The notes under the pieces: model-generated | Databases searched by the model: none | What the model saw: the letters and a program-made list of their open reading frames with translations, nothing else | What the model was told of the DNA's origin: nothing | Shown: in pieces, positions 1 to 6,771 of the stretch | How the letters are laid out: every line of letters begins with the position of its first letter | How positions within the stretch are numbered: the stretch's first letter is position 1 | Assembly: GCA_017381935.1 (NCBI GenBank) | Contig: JAFOBG010000031.1 | Span: 1 to 47,886 of the forward strand | Direction: 5' to 3' | Source of the DNA: Alistipes sp. | GTDB lineage: Bacteria; Bacteroidota; Bacteroidia; Bacteroidales; Rikenellaceae | Length of the DNA: 47,886 bases | Translations under genes and position numbers: made by a program

Positions 1-184
1 AGATGGTACGAGAGAAAAGAGAGATTGCTTGTCAAGCTTGCTTGAACAAAAGCATATCTCTCTTTTTTATCGTAATAGCCACTGTAAGGGGCTATCCTCA
101 ATTCGCTACAGCACATAAGCGAAACAGAGTTTCGCCAAAAGCTTTTTGCACGCCATGCTTTTTCTCGAAAAAGCGGGCAGTACT
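1..184 (+). repeat. Family B structured intergenic repeat, copy 1 (left end cut by window)
   Basis: This non-coding stretch lies downstream of greA and folds into a series of hairpins. A long stem pairs 8-25 with 56-73 (16 Watson-Crick pairs, one G-U, one mismatch). Inside it, CAAGC (33-37) pairs with GCTTG (40-44). Further stems are ATAGCC (75-80) with GGCTAT (90-95), GCGAAAC (119-125) with GTTTCGC (129-135), and GCTTTTT (157-163) with AAAAAGC. It ends in GGGCAGTACTG. The same order of stems, with different bases in the stems, recurs at 40355-40545. The outer left arm expected from that copy would lie before base 1. No coding role is visible. Confidence 0.75.
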
Positions 185-217
185 GTGGGCTGTACTATTG
201 GCAGTACTCAGCGGTAC
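180..217. repeat. Short GTAC-centred tandem motif next to greA
   Basis: Four GTAC cores occur at 180-183, 192-195, 204-207 and 214-217, spaced 12, 12 and 10 bases, most within a CAGTACT- or CGGTACT-like context. The series follows the right end of the family B element and stops 15 bases before the greA stop codon. It may be a degenerate tandem duplication of the element end. Confidence 0.45.
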
Positions 218-231
218 TGTTGGTGGGGTGA

Positions 232-708
232 TTAGATTGAAATATCGAGGATTTCGAACTTCAGGACACCTGCAGGGACGGTAACCTCTACTACTTCGCC
301 CTTCTTTTTACCGAGGAGGGCTTTGGCGATAGGGGTACCGATAGCCAGTTTACCTTCACGGAGGTTAGCCTCGTGTTCTGCCACGATGGTATATACTACT
401 TGGCGGTTGTTATTATGGTTTAGGAGGGTTACTTTGCTTAGGATTTGGACTTTGCTCTTATCGATTTTGGTTTCGTCGATGATACGAGCGTTAGCGAGTG
501 TTGCCTCCATCTGAGCGATTTTCATCTCGAGCATACCTTGTGCTTCACGAGCTGCGTCATACTCAGCGTTCTCAGACAAGTCGCCCTTATCACGAGCCTC
601 TGCTATAGCGGCTGATGCTGCGGGGCGCTCAACTGAGCGCATGTGGTCGAGTTCGTCTTTGAGCTTTTTGTAGCCCTCTGCTGTCAAATAAATAACCTCT
701 TGTGCCAT
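232..708 (-). CDS. greA: Transcription elongation factor GreA
   Basis: GreA binds the secondary channel of RNA polymerase and stimulates cleavage of the 3' end of backtracked RNA. The 158-residue product has the usual length. It has an N-terminal coiled coil of about 75 residues carrying the acidic tip motif DLSENAEYDAARE (about residues 43-55), followed by the C-terminal FKBP-like domain with IGTPIAKALLGKKKGE. The ATG at 706-708 gives the family-typical N-terminus MAQEVIYLTAEGYKKL. It is monocistronic with its own promoter at 794-825. Its 3' side abuts the family B repeat, whose hairpins could help stop transcription. Confidence 0.97.
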   Translation of the reverse strand: MAQEVIYLTAEGYKKLKDELDHMRSVERPAASAAIAEARDKGDLSENAEYDAAREAQGMLEMKIAQMEATLANARIIDETKIDKSKVQILSKVTLLNHNNNRQVVYTIVAEHEANLREGKLAIGTPIAKALLGKKKGEVVEVTVPAGVLKFEILDISI

Positions 709-793
709 AATATATTTATTTTAGTTTAAACATAACAAAAAATAAAGAATCCCAGCCTTTCGACTGAAACCCCATAATCGTTCTATTTTGATG

Positions 794-825
794 CAAAGGT
801 AAGTCAAAAAAATCGAATATCCAAA
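794..825 (-). promoter_or_regulatory. Bacteroidota-type promoter of greA
   Basis: On the minus strand TACCTTTG (801-794) matches the -7 consensus TAnnTTTG. TTTG (825-822) sits 20 bases upstream as the -33 box. Transcription would begin near 788, giving a leader of about 80 nt before the greA ATG. Confidence 0.7.
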
Positions 826-953
826 TATTTCAATCATTTGATTAGTAATAGTTATGCGTTGCTCAAAAAGACCTCTTTTTGTTTGTTTTTTTGTAAAAAA
901 AGATATAATTTTACATGAATTTTTTGCAATAGATAGACAAAATTAAAATAATT

Positions 954-1817
954 ATGGCCTCTTTTAATAAATATCGCTCAATCTACTCTGAGCAGGAGTT
1001 GATGGCAAGGCTTCGACGTTTGAAGCATGTTGCGCTTGATATGGATGGAACTATATATATGGGAACAACGCTTTTCCCATATACAAAGCCTTTCTTAGCA
1101 GGTGTTAAGGAGTTGGGTTTGGGTTATTCATTTTTGACCAATAATCCATCTTCAAGTATAGCAGACTACTTAGCAAAGCTTGCACGCTTGGGAGTAGAGG
1201 CTACAGAGGAGGAGATGTACACTACAGCTTTGGCGACAATAGATTATATCAAGACTCATTATCCTCAGGCTAAGCGTCTTTTTATGCTTGGCACGCCTTC
1301 AATGATTACCTAGTTTGAGAAAGCTGGTTTTGAGAGTGCGGCAGATAGTGCTGATGACCGTCCTGATGTGCTTGTAGTGGCATTTGATAAGAGTTTGGAG
1401 TATAGCCGTTTGTGCCGTGCTGCATGGTGGATTTCTCAGGGTGTTCCATATATTGCGACCAATCCGGATAGAGTATGTCCTACTGACCAGCCTGTAGTTC
1501 TTGTGGATTGTGGCTCTATCTGTGCATGTTTGACACACGCAACAGGCCGTACGCCTGATATTACATTGGGTAAGCCGGACCCTAATATGCTATCTGGTAT
1601 TTTGCACCGTTACGGTTTGGAGTCAGACGAGGTTGCGATGGTTGGAGACCGTATCTATACAGATATTGAGATGGCTCATAATGCAGGAGCTTTTGGAGTC
1701 CTTGTACTCTCAGGAGAGACTACTCTTGAAGTGGCGGATGCAGCACCTAAGCAGCCGCACCTTATCTGCGATAGTATTGAGGTGCTGGGAGAACTTATTG
1801 CTAAGGCTCATAAATAG
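954..1817 (+). pseudogene. HAD-IIA (NagD-like) hydrolase interrupted by an in-frame TAG
   Basis: The reading frame from ATG 954 to TAG 1815-1817 would encode about 287 residues of a NagD/PGP-type HAD-superfamily sugar-phosphate phosphatase. It is split by TAG at 1311-1313. Upstream are the catalytic DMDGT (residues 29-33) and the substrate-loop region FLTNNPSS. Downstream in the same frame are GKPDP and the acidic motif VGDRIYTDIEMAHNAG. The break lies inside the conserved GTPSM..FEKAGF segment, where Gln would fit; CAG to TAG is one transition. The downstream half has only a GTG (1368) as a possible start and lacks the nucleophile, so it cannot be active alone. Other genes here use TAG as a normal stop, so recoding is unlikely. 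It is a recent nonsense mutation, a base-calling error, or possibly a suppressed stop. Confidence 0.8.
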
Positions 1818-1818
1818 T

Positions 1819-2238
1819 ATGATAAGAATATCTGTTTTAAGAGTGTGGCAATATATCTCTGTCGCACTCTTTTTGTTGCTACTATCATCTTGTGGTAGTG
1901 ATGTGAGCAACGACCCTAAGGCTGTTGATACAATTACAACTCAGTATATCAGTTGCACTCTGAAGAGTACAATCGAGAGGTGTGATACATCTGTAGAGGA
2001 GGTAAATAGGATAAAGTTGACACGTCAGGATAATATTCCGATAGCGCTTGTTGACTACACTGCCCGTAATGGCGAGCAGAAGCGTGATATATACTATTTT
2101 GACTATCAAATGCTACTTAGAGTGCGAGAGCTGCTTAAAAAGGAGATGACGGTAGAGGATATTGCCAAGAGCTTAAATGTCTCAACAGTTCATGCTACGG
2201 CGATGGTAGATATAATGCATAGATGTACAGGTCATTAG
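1819..2238 (+). CDS. Small lipoprotein of unknown function
   Basis: The 139-residue product begins with a signal peptide and lipobox ending in LLSSC (lipidated Cys25). A soluble domain of about 110 residues follows. Its C-terminal part (MTVEDIAKSLNVSTVHATAMVDIMHR) resembles a helix-turn-helix, although the protein should be exported. The ATG lies one base after the stop of the HAD frame, so the two are probably translationally coupled. The much longer open frame starting at 1633 overlaps the HAD gene and is not used, because the lipoprotein signal starts at 1819. I do not recognise the family. Confidence 0.75.
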   Translation: MIRISVLRVWQYISVALFLLLLSSCGSDVSNDPKAVDTITTQYISCTLKSTIERCDTSVEEVNRIKLTRQDNIPIALVDYTARNGEQKRDIYYFDYQMLLRVRELLKKEMTVEDIAKSLNVSTVHATAMVDIMHRCTGH

Positions 2239-2284
2239 GCTGAAAAGAGTAGTATCTTTGTTTGTTAAATGTTATGATAAGAGT

Positions 2285-2698
2285 ATGGATGTAAGGTTAG
2301 ATAAGTATCTATGGGCGGTACGAATTTTTAAGACTCGCAGTGATGCCGCAGATGCTATTAGGAATAATAGGGTAACTGTCAATGGTGCATACGCCAAGCC
2401 TTCAAGAGATGCTAAGGTTGGGGATAAGATAGATGTAAAGCGAGGCCTGATAACCTACTCGTATCTTGTTCTGGAGCTGGTTTCAAATCGTCAACCTGCG
2501 AAGAATGTATCCCAGTACTGTCAGAATATAACACCTCAGAGTGAGCTTGATAAGCTCAATATACCACGAGAGACAATCTTTGTCTTCCGAGAGCGAGGAA
2601 CAGGTCGCCCAACCAAGAAGGAGCGTCGTGAGATTGATGCTGTTATGGACGAGATGTTCTTTGATGACGAGCTGTTTGATGACGAGGATGAGCTGTAA
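2285..2698 (+). CDS. hslR: RNA-binding S4 domain protein (Hsp15/HslR-like)
   Basis: An S4 RNA-binding domain fills residues 1-60 (RLDKYLWAVRIFKTRSDAAD, then VTVNGAYAKPSRDAKVGD). This is the fold of Hsp15, which binds 50S subunits with a stalled nascent chain. A C-terminal tail has the FRERGTGRPTKKERREID segment seen in HslR relatives and ends in an acidic stretch (DEMFFDDELFDDEDEL). I chose ATG 2285 because the family starts at M-x-V/R-L-D-K-Y-L-W; an earlier ATG at 2258 would add nine residues. It follows the lipoprotein gene by 46 bases and converges with rlmH. The exact role in this organism is inferred from the family. Confidence 0.85.
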   Translation: MDVRLDKYLWAVRIFKTRSDAADAIRNNRVTVNGAYAKPSRDAKVGDKIDVKRGLITYSYLVLELVSNRQPAKNVSQYCQNITPQSELDKLNIPRETIFVFRERGTGRPTKKERREIDAVMDEMFFDDELFDDEDEL

Positions 2699-2720
2699 AG
2701 GCTAACCAGTCTCTTACTGC

Positions 2721-3194
2721 TTACTCGTGGTGGTATGGCTCGCCACGTAGGATTGTAAAAGCACGGTAGAGCTGTTCGGTAAATATAGCTCGGATTATTT
2801 GGTGAGAGAATGTCATTTTAGAGAGTGATATTTTCTCATCTGCACGGTTATAGACAGCCTCTGAGAAACCGTATGGACCTCCGACGACAAAGACAAGCCG
2901 TTTTACGCCACTATTCATTCTCTTTTGTAGCCAATCGGCATACTCTACCGAGCGAAATTCTGTACCCTTTTCATCGAGAATAACTACACGGTCGGCCTCG
3001 TTTATAAGTTTGAGTATCGCTTCGCCCTCTGTTGTTTTCTGCTGAGTTTGGGAGAGGTTTTTGGCGTTGCGTATATCAGGTATGTATGTGATAGAGAAAC
3101 GGTTGTAGAAGTTAATGCGCTTTGTGTACATATCCACTAAGGCGTTTACCTCTTTTGAGTCGGTCTTACCTATCACTATCAGTTCGATGTTCAT
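2721..3194 (-). CDS. rlmH: 23S rRNA pseudouridine-1915 N3-methyltransferase RlmH
   Basis: RlmH is a small SPOUT-class enzyme that methylates pseudouridine 1915 in helix 69 of 23S rRNA with S-adenosylmethionine. The 157-residue product has the family length. The knotted SAM site is visible as FVVGGPYGFSEAVY, followed by the conserved C-terminus SLSKMTFSHQIIRAIFTEQLYRAF...GEPYHHE. Its ATG overlaps the glf stop as ATGA (3191-3194), so it is the last gene of the DUF4837-glf-rlmH unit. Confidence 0.97.
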   Translation of the reverse strand: MNIELIVIGKTDSKEVNALVDMYTKRINFYNRFSITYIPDIRNAKNLSQTQQKTTEGEAILKLINEADRVVILDEKGTEFRSVEYADWLQKRMNSGVKRLVFVVGGPYGFSEAVYNRADEKISLSKMTFSHQIIRAIFTEQLYRAFTILRGEPYHHE

Positions 3195-4306
3195 AGTTCG
3201 ATGCTAAGGGCTTTTTCAACAATGTGGTGCATGTCGTAGTATCGATACTCGGCAAGTCGTCCACCAAATATTACATCTTTACATTGTAGGGCCAACTGTC
3301 GGTACTTATCGGCTATCAAGTTGTTGCGAGAGTCGTTTATAGGGTAGTATGGCTCACGGCCTATTTTCCACTCCTCAGGATACTCGTACGTGATGATGGA
3401 GTGGTTGGCTCTGCAGCTACTGTCGAAGTGTTTATGCTCGATAGCTCTGGTGTAAGGGGTTGTGCTATCAGTATAGTTCATTACAGCTACACCCTGATAG
3501 CTCTTCTGCTCCACTCTTTTTGTCTCAAACCTAAGAGTACGATACTCTAAAGCGCCATGGCAGTAGTCGAAATAGCGGTCTAACTCGCCCGTATAGACGA
3601 TACACTTGGCTTGGGCCTCGAATAGCTCTCTGTGGTCGAAAAAGTCGCAGTCGGTCTCAATCTCACTACCCTCCAGCAGACGCTCAATAAAGAGGTTGTA
3701 TCCCCCTGCTGGAATACCCTGAAAGGTATCGTTGAAGTAGTTGTTGTCAAATGTAAATCGCACCGGCAGACGACGGATAATCTCAGGAGGTAACTCCGTG
3801 CAACTTCTTCCCCACTGTTTTTCGGTGTAGCCCTTGATAAGAGTTTGGTATATATCTGTACCTACAAGGGCAATTGCCTGTTGCTCAAGGTTTTGGGGAG
3901 TAGTAATGCTACTCTGCTCTCGTTGTGTATTGATGATTTTCTCTGCCTCTATAGGCGACGTAACACCCCATAGTTGGTAGAAGGTGTTCATATTGAATGG
4001 CAGATTGTATAACTTACCGCAGTAGTTGGCTATCGGGGAGTTGATATATGGTATAAACTCAACAATAGAGTTGACAAACTGCCAAACCTCTCTATTTGAG
4101 GTGTGGAAGATATGAGGCCCGTAGCAGTGGACCGCCACTCCGTCAACATCTTGGCAGTAAAGATTACCTCCTATGTGGCTACGACGGTCTATTACCTTTA
4201 CCCGTTTACCGGCCTTTATTGCACGATAAGCTATTACCGCACCAAAGAGTCCGGCTCCGACAATGATATAGTCGTATGGCTTGTTATTTTGACTGAGACT
4301 TGACAC
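3191..4306 (-). CDS. glf: UDP-galactopyranose mutase
   Basis: Glf is a flavoenzyme that converts UDP-galactopyranose to UDP-galactofuranose, the donor for galactofuranose in surface glycans. The 371-residue product has an N-terminal FAD-binding Rossmann motif (IIVGAGLFGAVIA), then GGNLYCQDVDGVAVHCYGPH with the substrate-site GPHIFHT, and EKQWGRSC in the middle. The C-terminal GRLAEYRYYDMHH is typical. The only start that keeps the FAD motif is a GTG at 4304-4306, so the gene overlaps the upstream DUF4837 gene by 23 bases and implies coupling. No galactofuranosyltransferase is nearby. Confidence 0.93.
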   Translation of the reverse strand: MSSLSQNNKPYDYIIVGAGLFGAVIAYRAIKAGKRVKVIDRRSHIGGNLYCQDVDGVAVHCYGPHIFHTSNREVWQFVNSIVEFIPYINSPIANYCGKLYNLPFNMNTFYQLWGVTSPIEAEKIINTQREQSSITTPQNLEQQAIALVGTDIYQTLIKGYTEKQWGRSCTELPPEIIRRLPVRFTFDNNYFNDTFQGIPAGGYNLFIERLLEGSEIETDCDFFDHRELFEAQAKCIVYTGELDRYFDYCHGALEYRTLRFETKRVEQKSYQGVAVMNYTDSTTPYTRAIEHKHFDSSCRANHSIITYEYPEEWKIGREPYYPINDSRNNLIADKYRQLALQCKDVIFGGRLAEYRYYDMHHIVEKALSIEL

Positions 4307-5333
4307 TCTTAGGGAATGTTATTGTATATGCAATATGCTCCAGAGGACGGATGAAGTTGCGCTTTCCGTACTTAGGCGAGTGAACATAGCAGTCGATGGT
4401 AAATACCTCATTTGTAGCATTGTTGACTGTAGTGTAGCTGACAAATGGACCGCCCATATAGTCGTTCTCCACATCCCAGAATCCACGCATCTCAATCCAC
4501 TCTTTGCCGTTAATTACCACAGAACGGTATATAGGTCGAAGAGGCAATACGCCTTTGCCCTCAGCGTCCGGAATCTGCTCTACTGTAATCATGTAAGAGC
4601 CATCTGACGGGCCTGGAATACGCTTTGCAAAACTGTTTCGCATAGCAATTAAATAGTCAGCCGTAAGGGTGCCCTTGCCACGATAAGGGTAGCTGTAGCA
4701 GAAAAATCCCTGACTTGCAGTAGGGAACTCGTATGATGCCCAGAGAAAGTCCTGACTCTCAGAACGTAGCTCATAGCCCTTTGGAACTTTGATTTCTATA
4801 TCAAACTTGTTGTGTATCATGTCGTTGAGTAGCTTTACGCTGTGCTTCTCTGCGTATGCAAGCGTTCTGTTACGCTCTGTAATCTCCAACACCTTTAGAA
4901 GAGCCTCACCATTTGTGGCAAGATACTCAAGAGCAGACTGCTCATTTGGAGCCTGGAGAGTAAGAACAATCTGAGGTGCTGCATCAACGTCATATTGAGC
5001 TACTACTTGAGCCTCAGTAACCTTGTCTGAGATTACAACTTTGAGGATGTTGCGGTGCTGCAAAAGTAGATGGCGAAGATCGCCCGATGTAATTCTGAGT
5101 ACGTTGAACATAGGCTCGTTTTGGTTGAGCATCTCAACGGGCTGTTCAAGAATATCTCTTAGAGCTGCACCTATTTTACCCTCCCACTCGAGGTTGTTAC
5201 AAACAACAAGCACCTCGTAGGCAGAGCCCTGAATAGGCTTTTTGTTGTCGGAAGTAAGCGTATTAAAGCTTCTACAGCCTGCAAAACAGAGAATAAAAGA
5301 GAGTAAAAGTGCGATTTTTGATATAATTTTCAT
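4284..5333 (-). CDS. DUF4837 family lipoprotein
   Basis: This 349-residue exported lipoprotein has a signal peptide ending in the lipobox FAGC (Cys20). The body matches my recollection of DUF4837, a Bacteroidota family without known function: SAYEVLVVCNN near the N-terminus, RNILKVVISD, then a C-terminal half with WASYEFPTASQGFFCYSYPY and MRGFWDVENDYMGGPFVSYT. It is the first gene of a unit with glf and rlmH, with its own promoter just upstream. Confidence 0.8.
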   Translation of the reverse strand: MKIISKIALLLSFILCFAGCRSFNTLTSDNKKPIQGSAYEVLVVCNNLEWEGKIGAALRDILEQPVEMLNQNEPMFNVLRITSGDLRHLLLQHRNILKVVISDKVTEAQVVAQYDVDAAPQIVLTLQAPNEQSALEYLATNGEALLKVLEITERNRTLAYAEKHSVKLLNDMIHNKFDIEIKVPKGYELRSESQDFLWASYEFPTASQGFFCYSYPYRGKGTLTADYLIAMRNSFAKRIPGPSDGSYMITVEQIPDAEGKGVLPLRPIYRSVVINGKEWIEMRGFWDVENDYMGGPFVSYTTVNNATNEVFTIDCYVHSPKYGKRNFIRPLEHIAYTITFPKSVKSQSK

Positions 5334-5360
5334 GATGCTCAGTTTTTATGTACACTTCTA

Positions 5361-5391
5361 CAAAAATATACATTATTTGTGCAAATTCAAA
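5361..5391 (-). promoter_or_regulatory. Promoter of the DUF4837-glf-rlmH unit
   Basis: Minus strand TATTTTTG (5368-5361) fits TAnnTTTG. A TTTTG (5392-5388) lies about 19 bases upstream. The start of transcription would be near 5355, about 20 nt before the ATG. It is arranged back to back with the promoter of the deacetylase gene. Confidence 0.55.
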
Positions 5392-5408
5392 ATTATTGAC
5401 TACATTTG
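5376..5408 (+). promoter_or_regulatory. Promoter of the deacetylase-ubiX unit
   Basis: TTTG (5376-5379) and TACATTTG (5401-5408) are separated by 21 bases. The -7 box lies within the interrupted palindrome TTGAC-tacattt-GTCAA (5396-5412), which could be an operator. Confidence 0.6.
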
Positions 5409-5455
5409 TCAAGTGGAATGACTCTATTGAGAGTTATAAACCATAAAAAGAGATT

Positions 5456-6064
5456 ATGAAGATTAAGCCACCCAAGTTTATCCGCCGCCTCATGCCCGAC
5501 CTTATTTGGGAGATTGAGGATAGTGAAGGGGTCTATCTCACTTTTGATGATGGACCTACTCCAGGCGTTACGGAGTGGATTTTAAGTACCCTTAGACGCC
5601 ATAATGCGAAGGCAACATTTTTCGTTCTGGGTAAGAATGTAGAGATGTATCCCGACCTGTATCAGAAGATTCTTGATGAGGGGCATAAGGTTGGTAACCA
5701 CACCTATTCGCACCAAAAGGGTTGGACAATGTCGCTTGAGAGATACCTTGAGGATGTTGATTTTGCGGGAGATATAATCCATTCAGAGCTCTTCAGGCCA
5801 CCTTACGCTCGTGTAACACCATCTCAGATGAGGGCTGTAGCTAAGCGTTATAAGATTGTTATGTGGGATATAGTCTCACGAGACTATAATAGGGCACTGC
5901 CTGCTGAGAAATGTCTGAAAAATGTAACCGACCATATCTCTGCAGGCTCTATTGTCGTATTCCATGACTCGGAGAAGGCGTTTAAGAATATGAGCTATGC
6001 GCTGCCTCGAACTCTGAAAAAGATTCGTGAAATGGGGCTTAAATGTAAAATTATAGAACTTTAG
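5456..6064 (+). CDS. Polysaccharide deacetylase family protein (NodB fold)
   Basis: The 202-residue product is a compact carbohydrate esterase 4 domain that would remove acetyl groups from N-acetylated sugars. The metal-site motif TFDDGP includes Asp31-Asp32. HTYSH supplies His82 and His86, and RPPYARVTP is the third conserved motif. IVVFHDSEKA gives the C-terminal catalytic His. No signal peptide or membrane segment is visible, so it may act in the cytoplasm or on a lipid-linked precursor. The gene is followed after 8 bases by ubiX on the same strand. The substrate is unknown. Confidence 0.88.
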   Translation: MKIKPPKFIRRLMPDLIWEIEDSEGVYLTFDDGPTPGVTEWILSTLRRHNAKATFFVLGKNVEMYPDLYQKILDEGHKVGNHTYSHQKGWTMSLERYLEDVDFAGDIIHSELFRPPYARVTPSQMRAVAKRYKIVMWDIVSRDYNRALPAEKCLKNVTDHISAGSIVVFHDSEKAFKNMSYALPRTLKKIREMGLKCKIIEL

Positions 6065-6072
6065 CTTTGACA

Positions 6073-6621
6073 ATGAAGATAGTTGTTGCCATAACTGCTG
6101 CAAGTGGAGGTATATACGCTCGTCAACTGCTTGAACAACTCATTGGAAATGAAGGTGTTGAGAAAGTGGCACTTATCTTTAGTGCAAATGCCTCGGCTGT
6201 CTTAGCTGCTGAGGGGGTTGAGTTGCCTCAGAGTCAAAAGATTGTTAGCTATGACAACAGCAATCTCTTTGCCTCGCCTGCAAGTGGTTCGGCTGATTGG
6301 GATGCTATGGTTATTGTCCCCTCAAGCGTAGGAACATTGGGCAGAATAGCGTCAGGAGTATCTCAGACGCTTATTGAGCGTGCTGCCGATGTGATGCTCA
6401 AGGAGCGTAGAAAACTACTTCTACTTCTGCGTGAGACGCCTCTATCGCTTATCCATCTTCGTAATATGACAACCCTTACTGAGGCGGGTGCAATTATTGT
6501 TCCTGCCTGCCCATCTTTCTATTCAAAACCGGAAGATATTGACCAACTCTGTAGTACCGTTACTGAGCGTGTAGTCTCTCTTCTTGGTATCTCGGCACCA
6601 CATTATAAGTGGGGTGAGTAA
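6073..6621 (+). CDS. ubiX: Flavin prenyltransferase UbiX
   Basis: UbiX joins dimethylallyl phosphate to FMN, making the prenylated flavin cofactor used by UbiD-type decarboxylases. The 182-residue product has the family signatures ITAASGGIYAR at the N-terminus, VPSSVGTLGRIASG in the middle and ETPLSLIHLRNM towards the C-terminus, then PSFYSKPEDID. I chose ATG 6073; the open frame can start two codons earlier at a TTG that has no support. No ubiD lies in the window. It shares a unit with the deacetylase. Confidence 0.95.
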   Translation: MKIVVAITAASGGIYARQLLEQLIGNEGVEKVALIFSANASAVLAAEGVELPQSQKIVSYDNSNLFASPASGSADWDAMVIVPSSVGTLGRIASGVSQTLIERAADVMLKERRKLLLLLRETPLSLIHLRNMTTLTEAGAIIVPACPSFYSKPEDIDQLCSTVTERVVSLLGISAPHYKWGE

Positions 6622-6713
6622 TATTCTACACTTTTACACGTTTATTAAATATAGGTAAAAATGCCCGTGGTAATATTTTTTACCTACAAATCAAAAAAAA
6701 ACACTACTTTGTG

Positions 6714-6743
6714 TTGCATAGTAGTAAAAAATTACTACCTTTG
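6714..6743 (+). promoter_or_regulatory. Promoter with overlapping palindrome upstream of the beta-barrel gene
   Basis: TACCTTTG (6736-6743) is a good -7 box, with TTG (6714-6716) 19 bases upstream. The perfect inverted repeat GTAGTAA-aaaa-TTACTAC (6721-6738) fills the spacer and overlaps the -7 box, a placement typical of a repressor site. A second inverted repeat, GGTAAAAA (6654-6661) with TTTTTACC (6677-6684), lies upstream. Confidence 0.65.
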
Positions 6744-6771
6744 CATTAGAAACAGAAAACTCTAAAAGGTT

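Noticed and set aside
3-284. 93-residue open frame at the left end
   Set aside because: It runs through the hairpins of the family B repeat and into the end of greA on the other strand; it has no protein-like features.
954-1817. Reassignment of TAG to glutamine as an explanation of the split HAD gene
   Set aside because: TAG ends several intact genes here, for example at 1815-1817 and 6062-6064, so the standard code applies.
1633-1818. A 201-residue version of the small lipoprotein starting at 1633
   Set aside because: The extra part overlaps the HAD frame and would place the signal peptide in the middle of the protein.
6067-6072. TTG start for ubiX two codons upstream
   Set aside because: ATG 6073 gives the normal family N-terminus and rare-start evidence is lacking.
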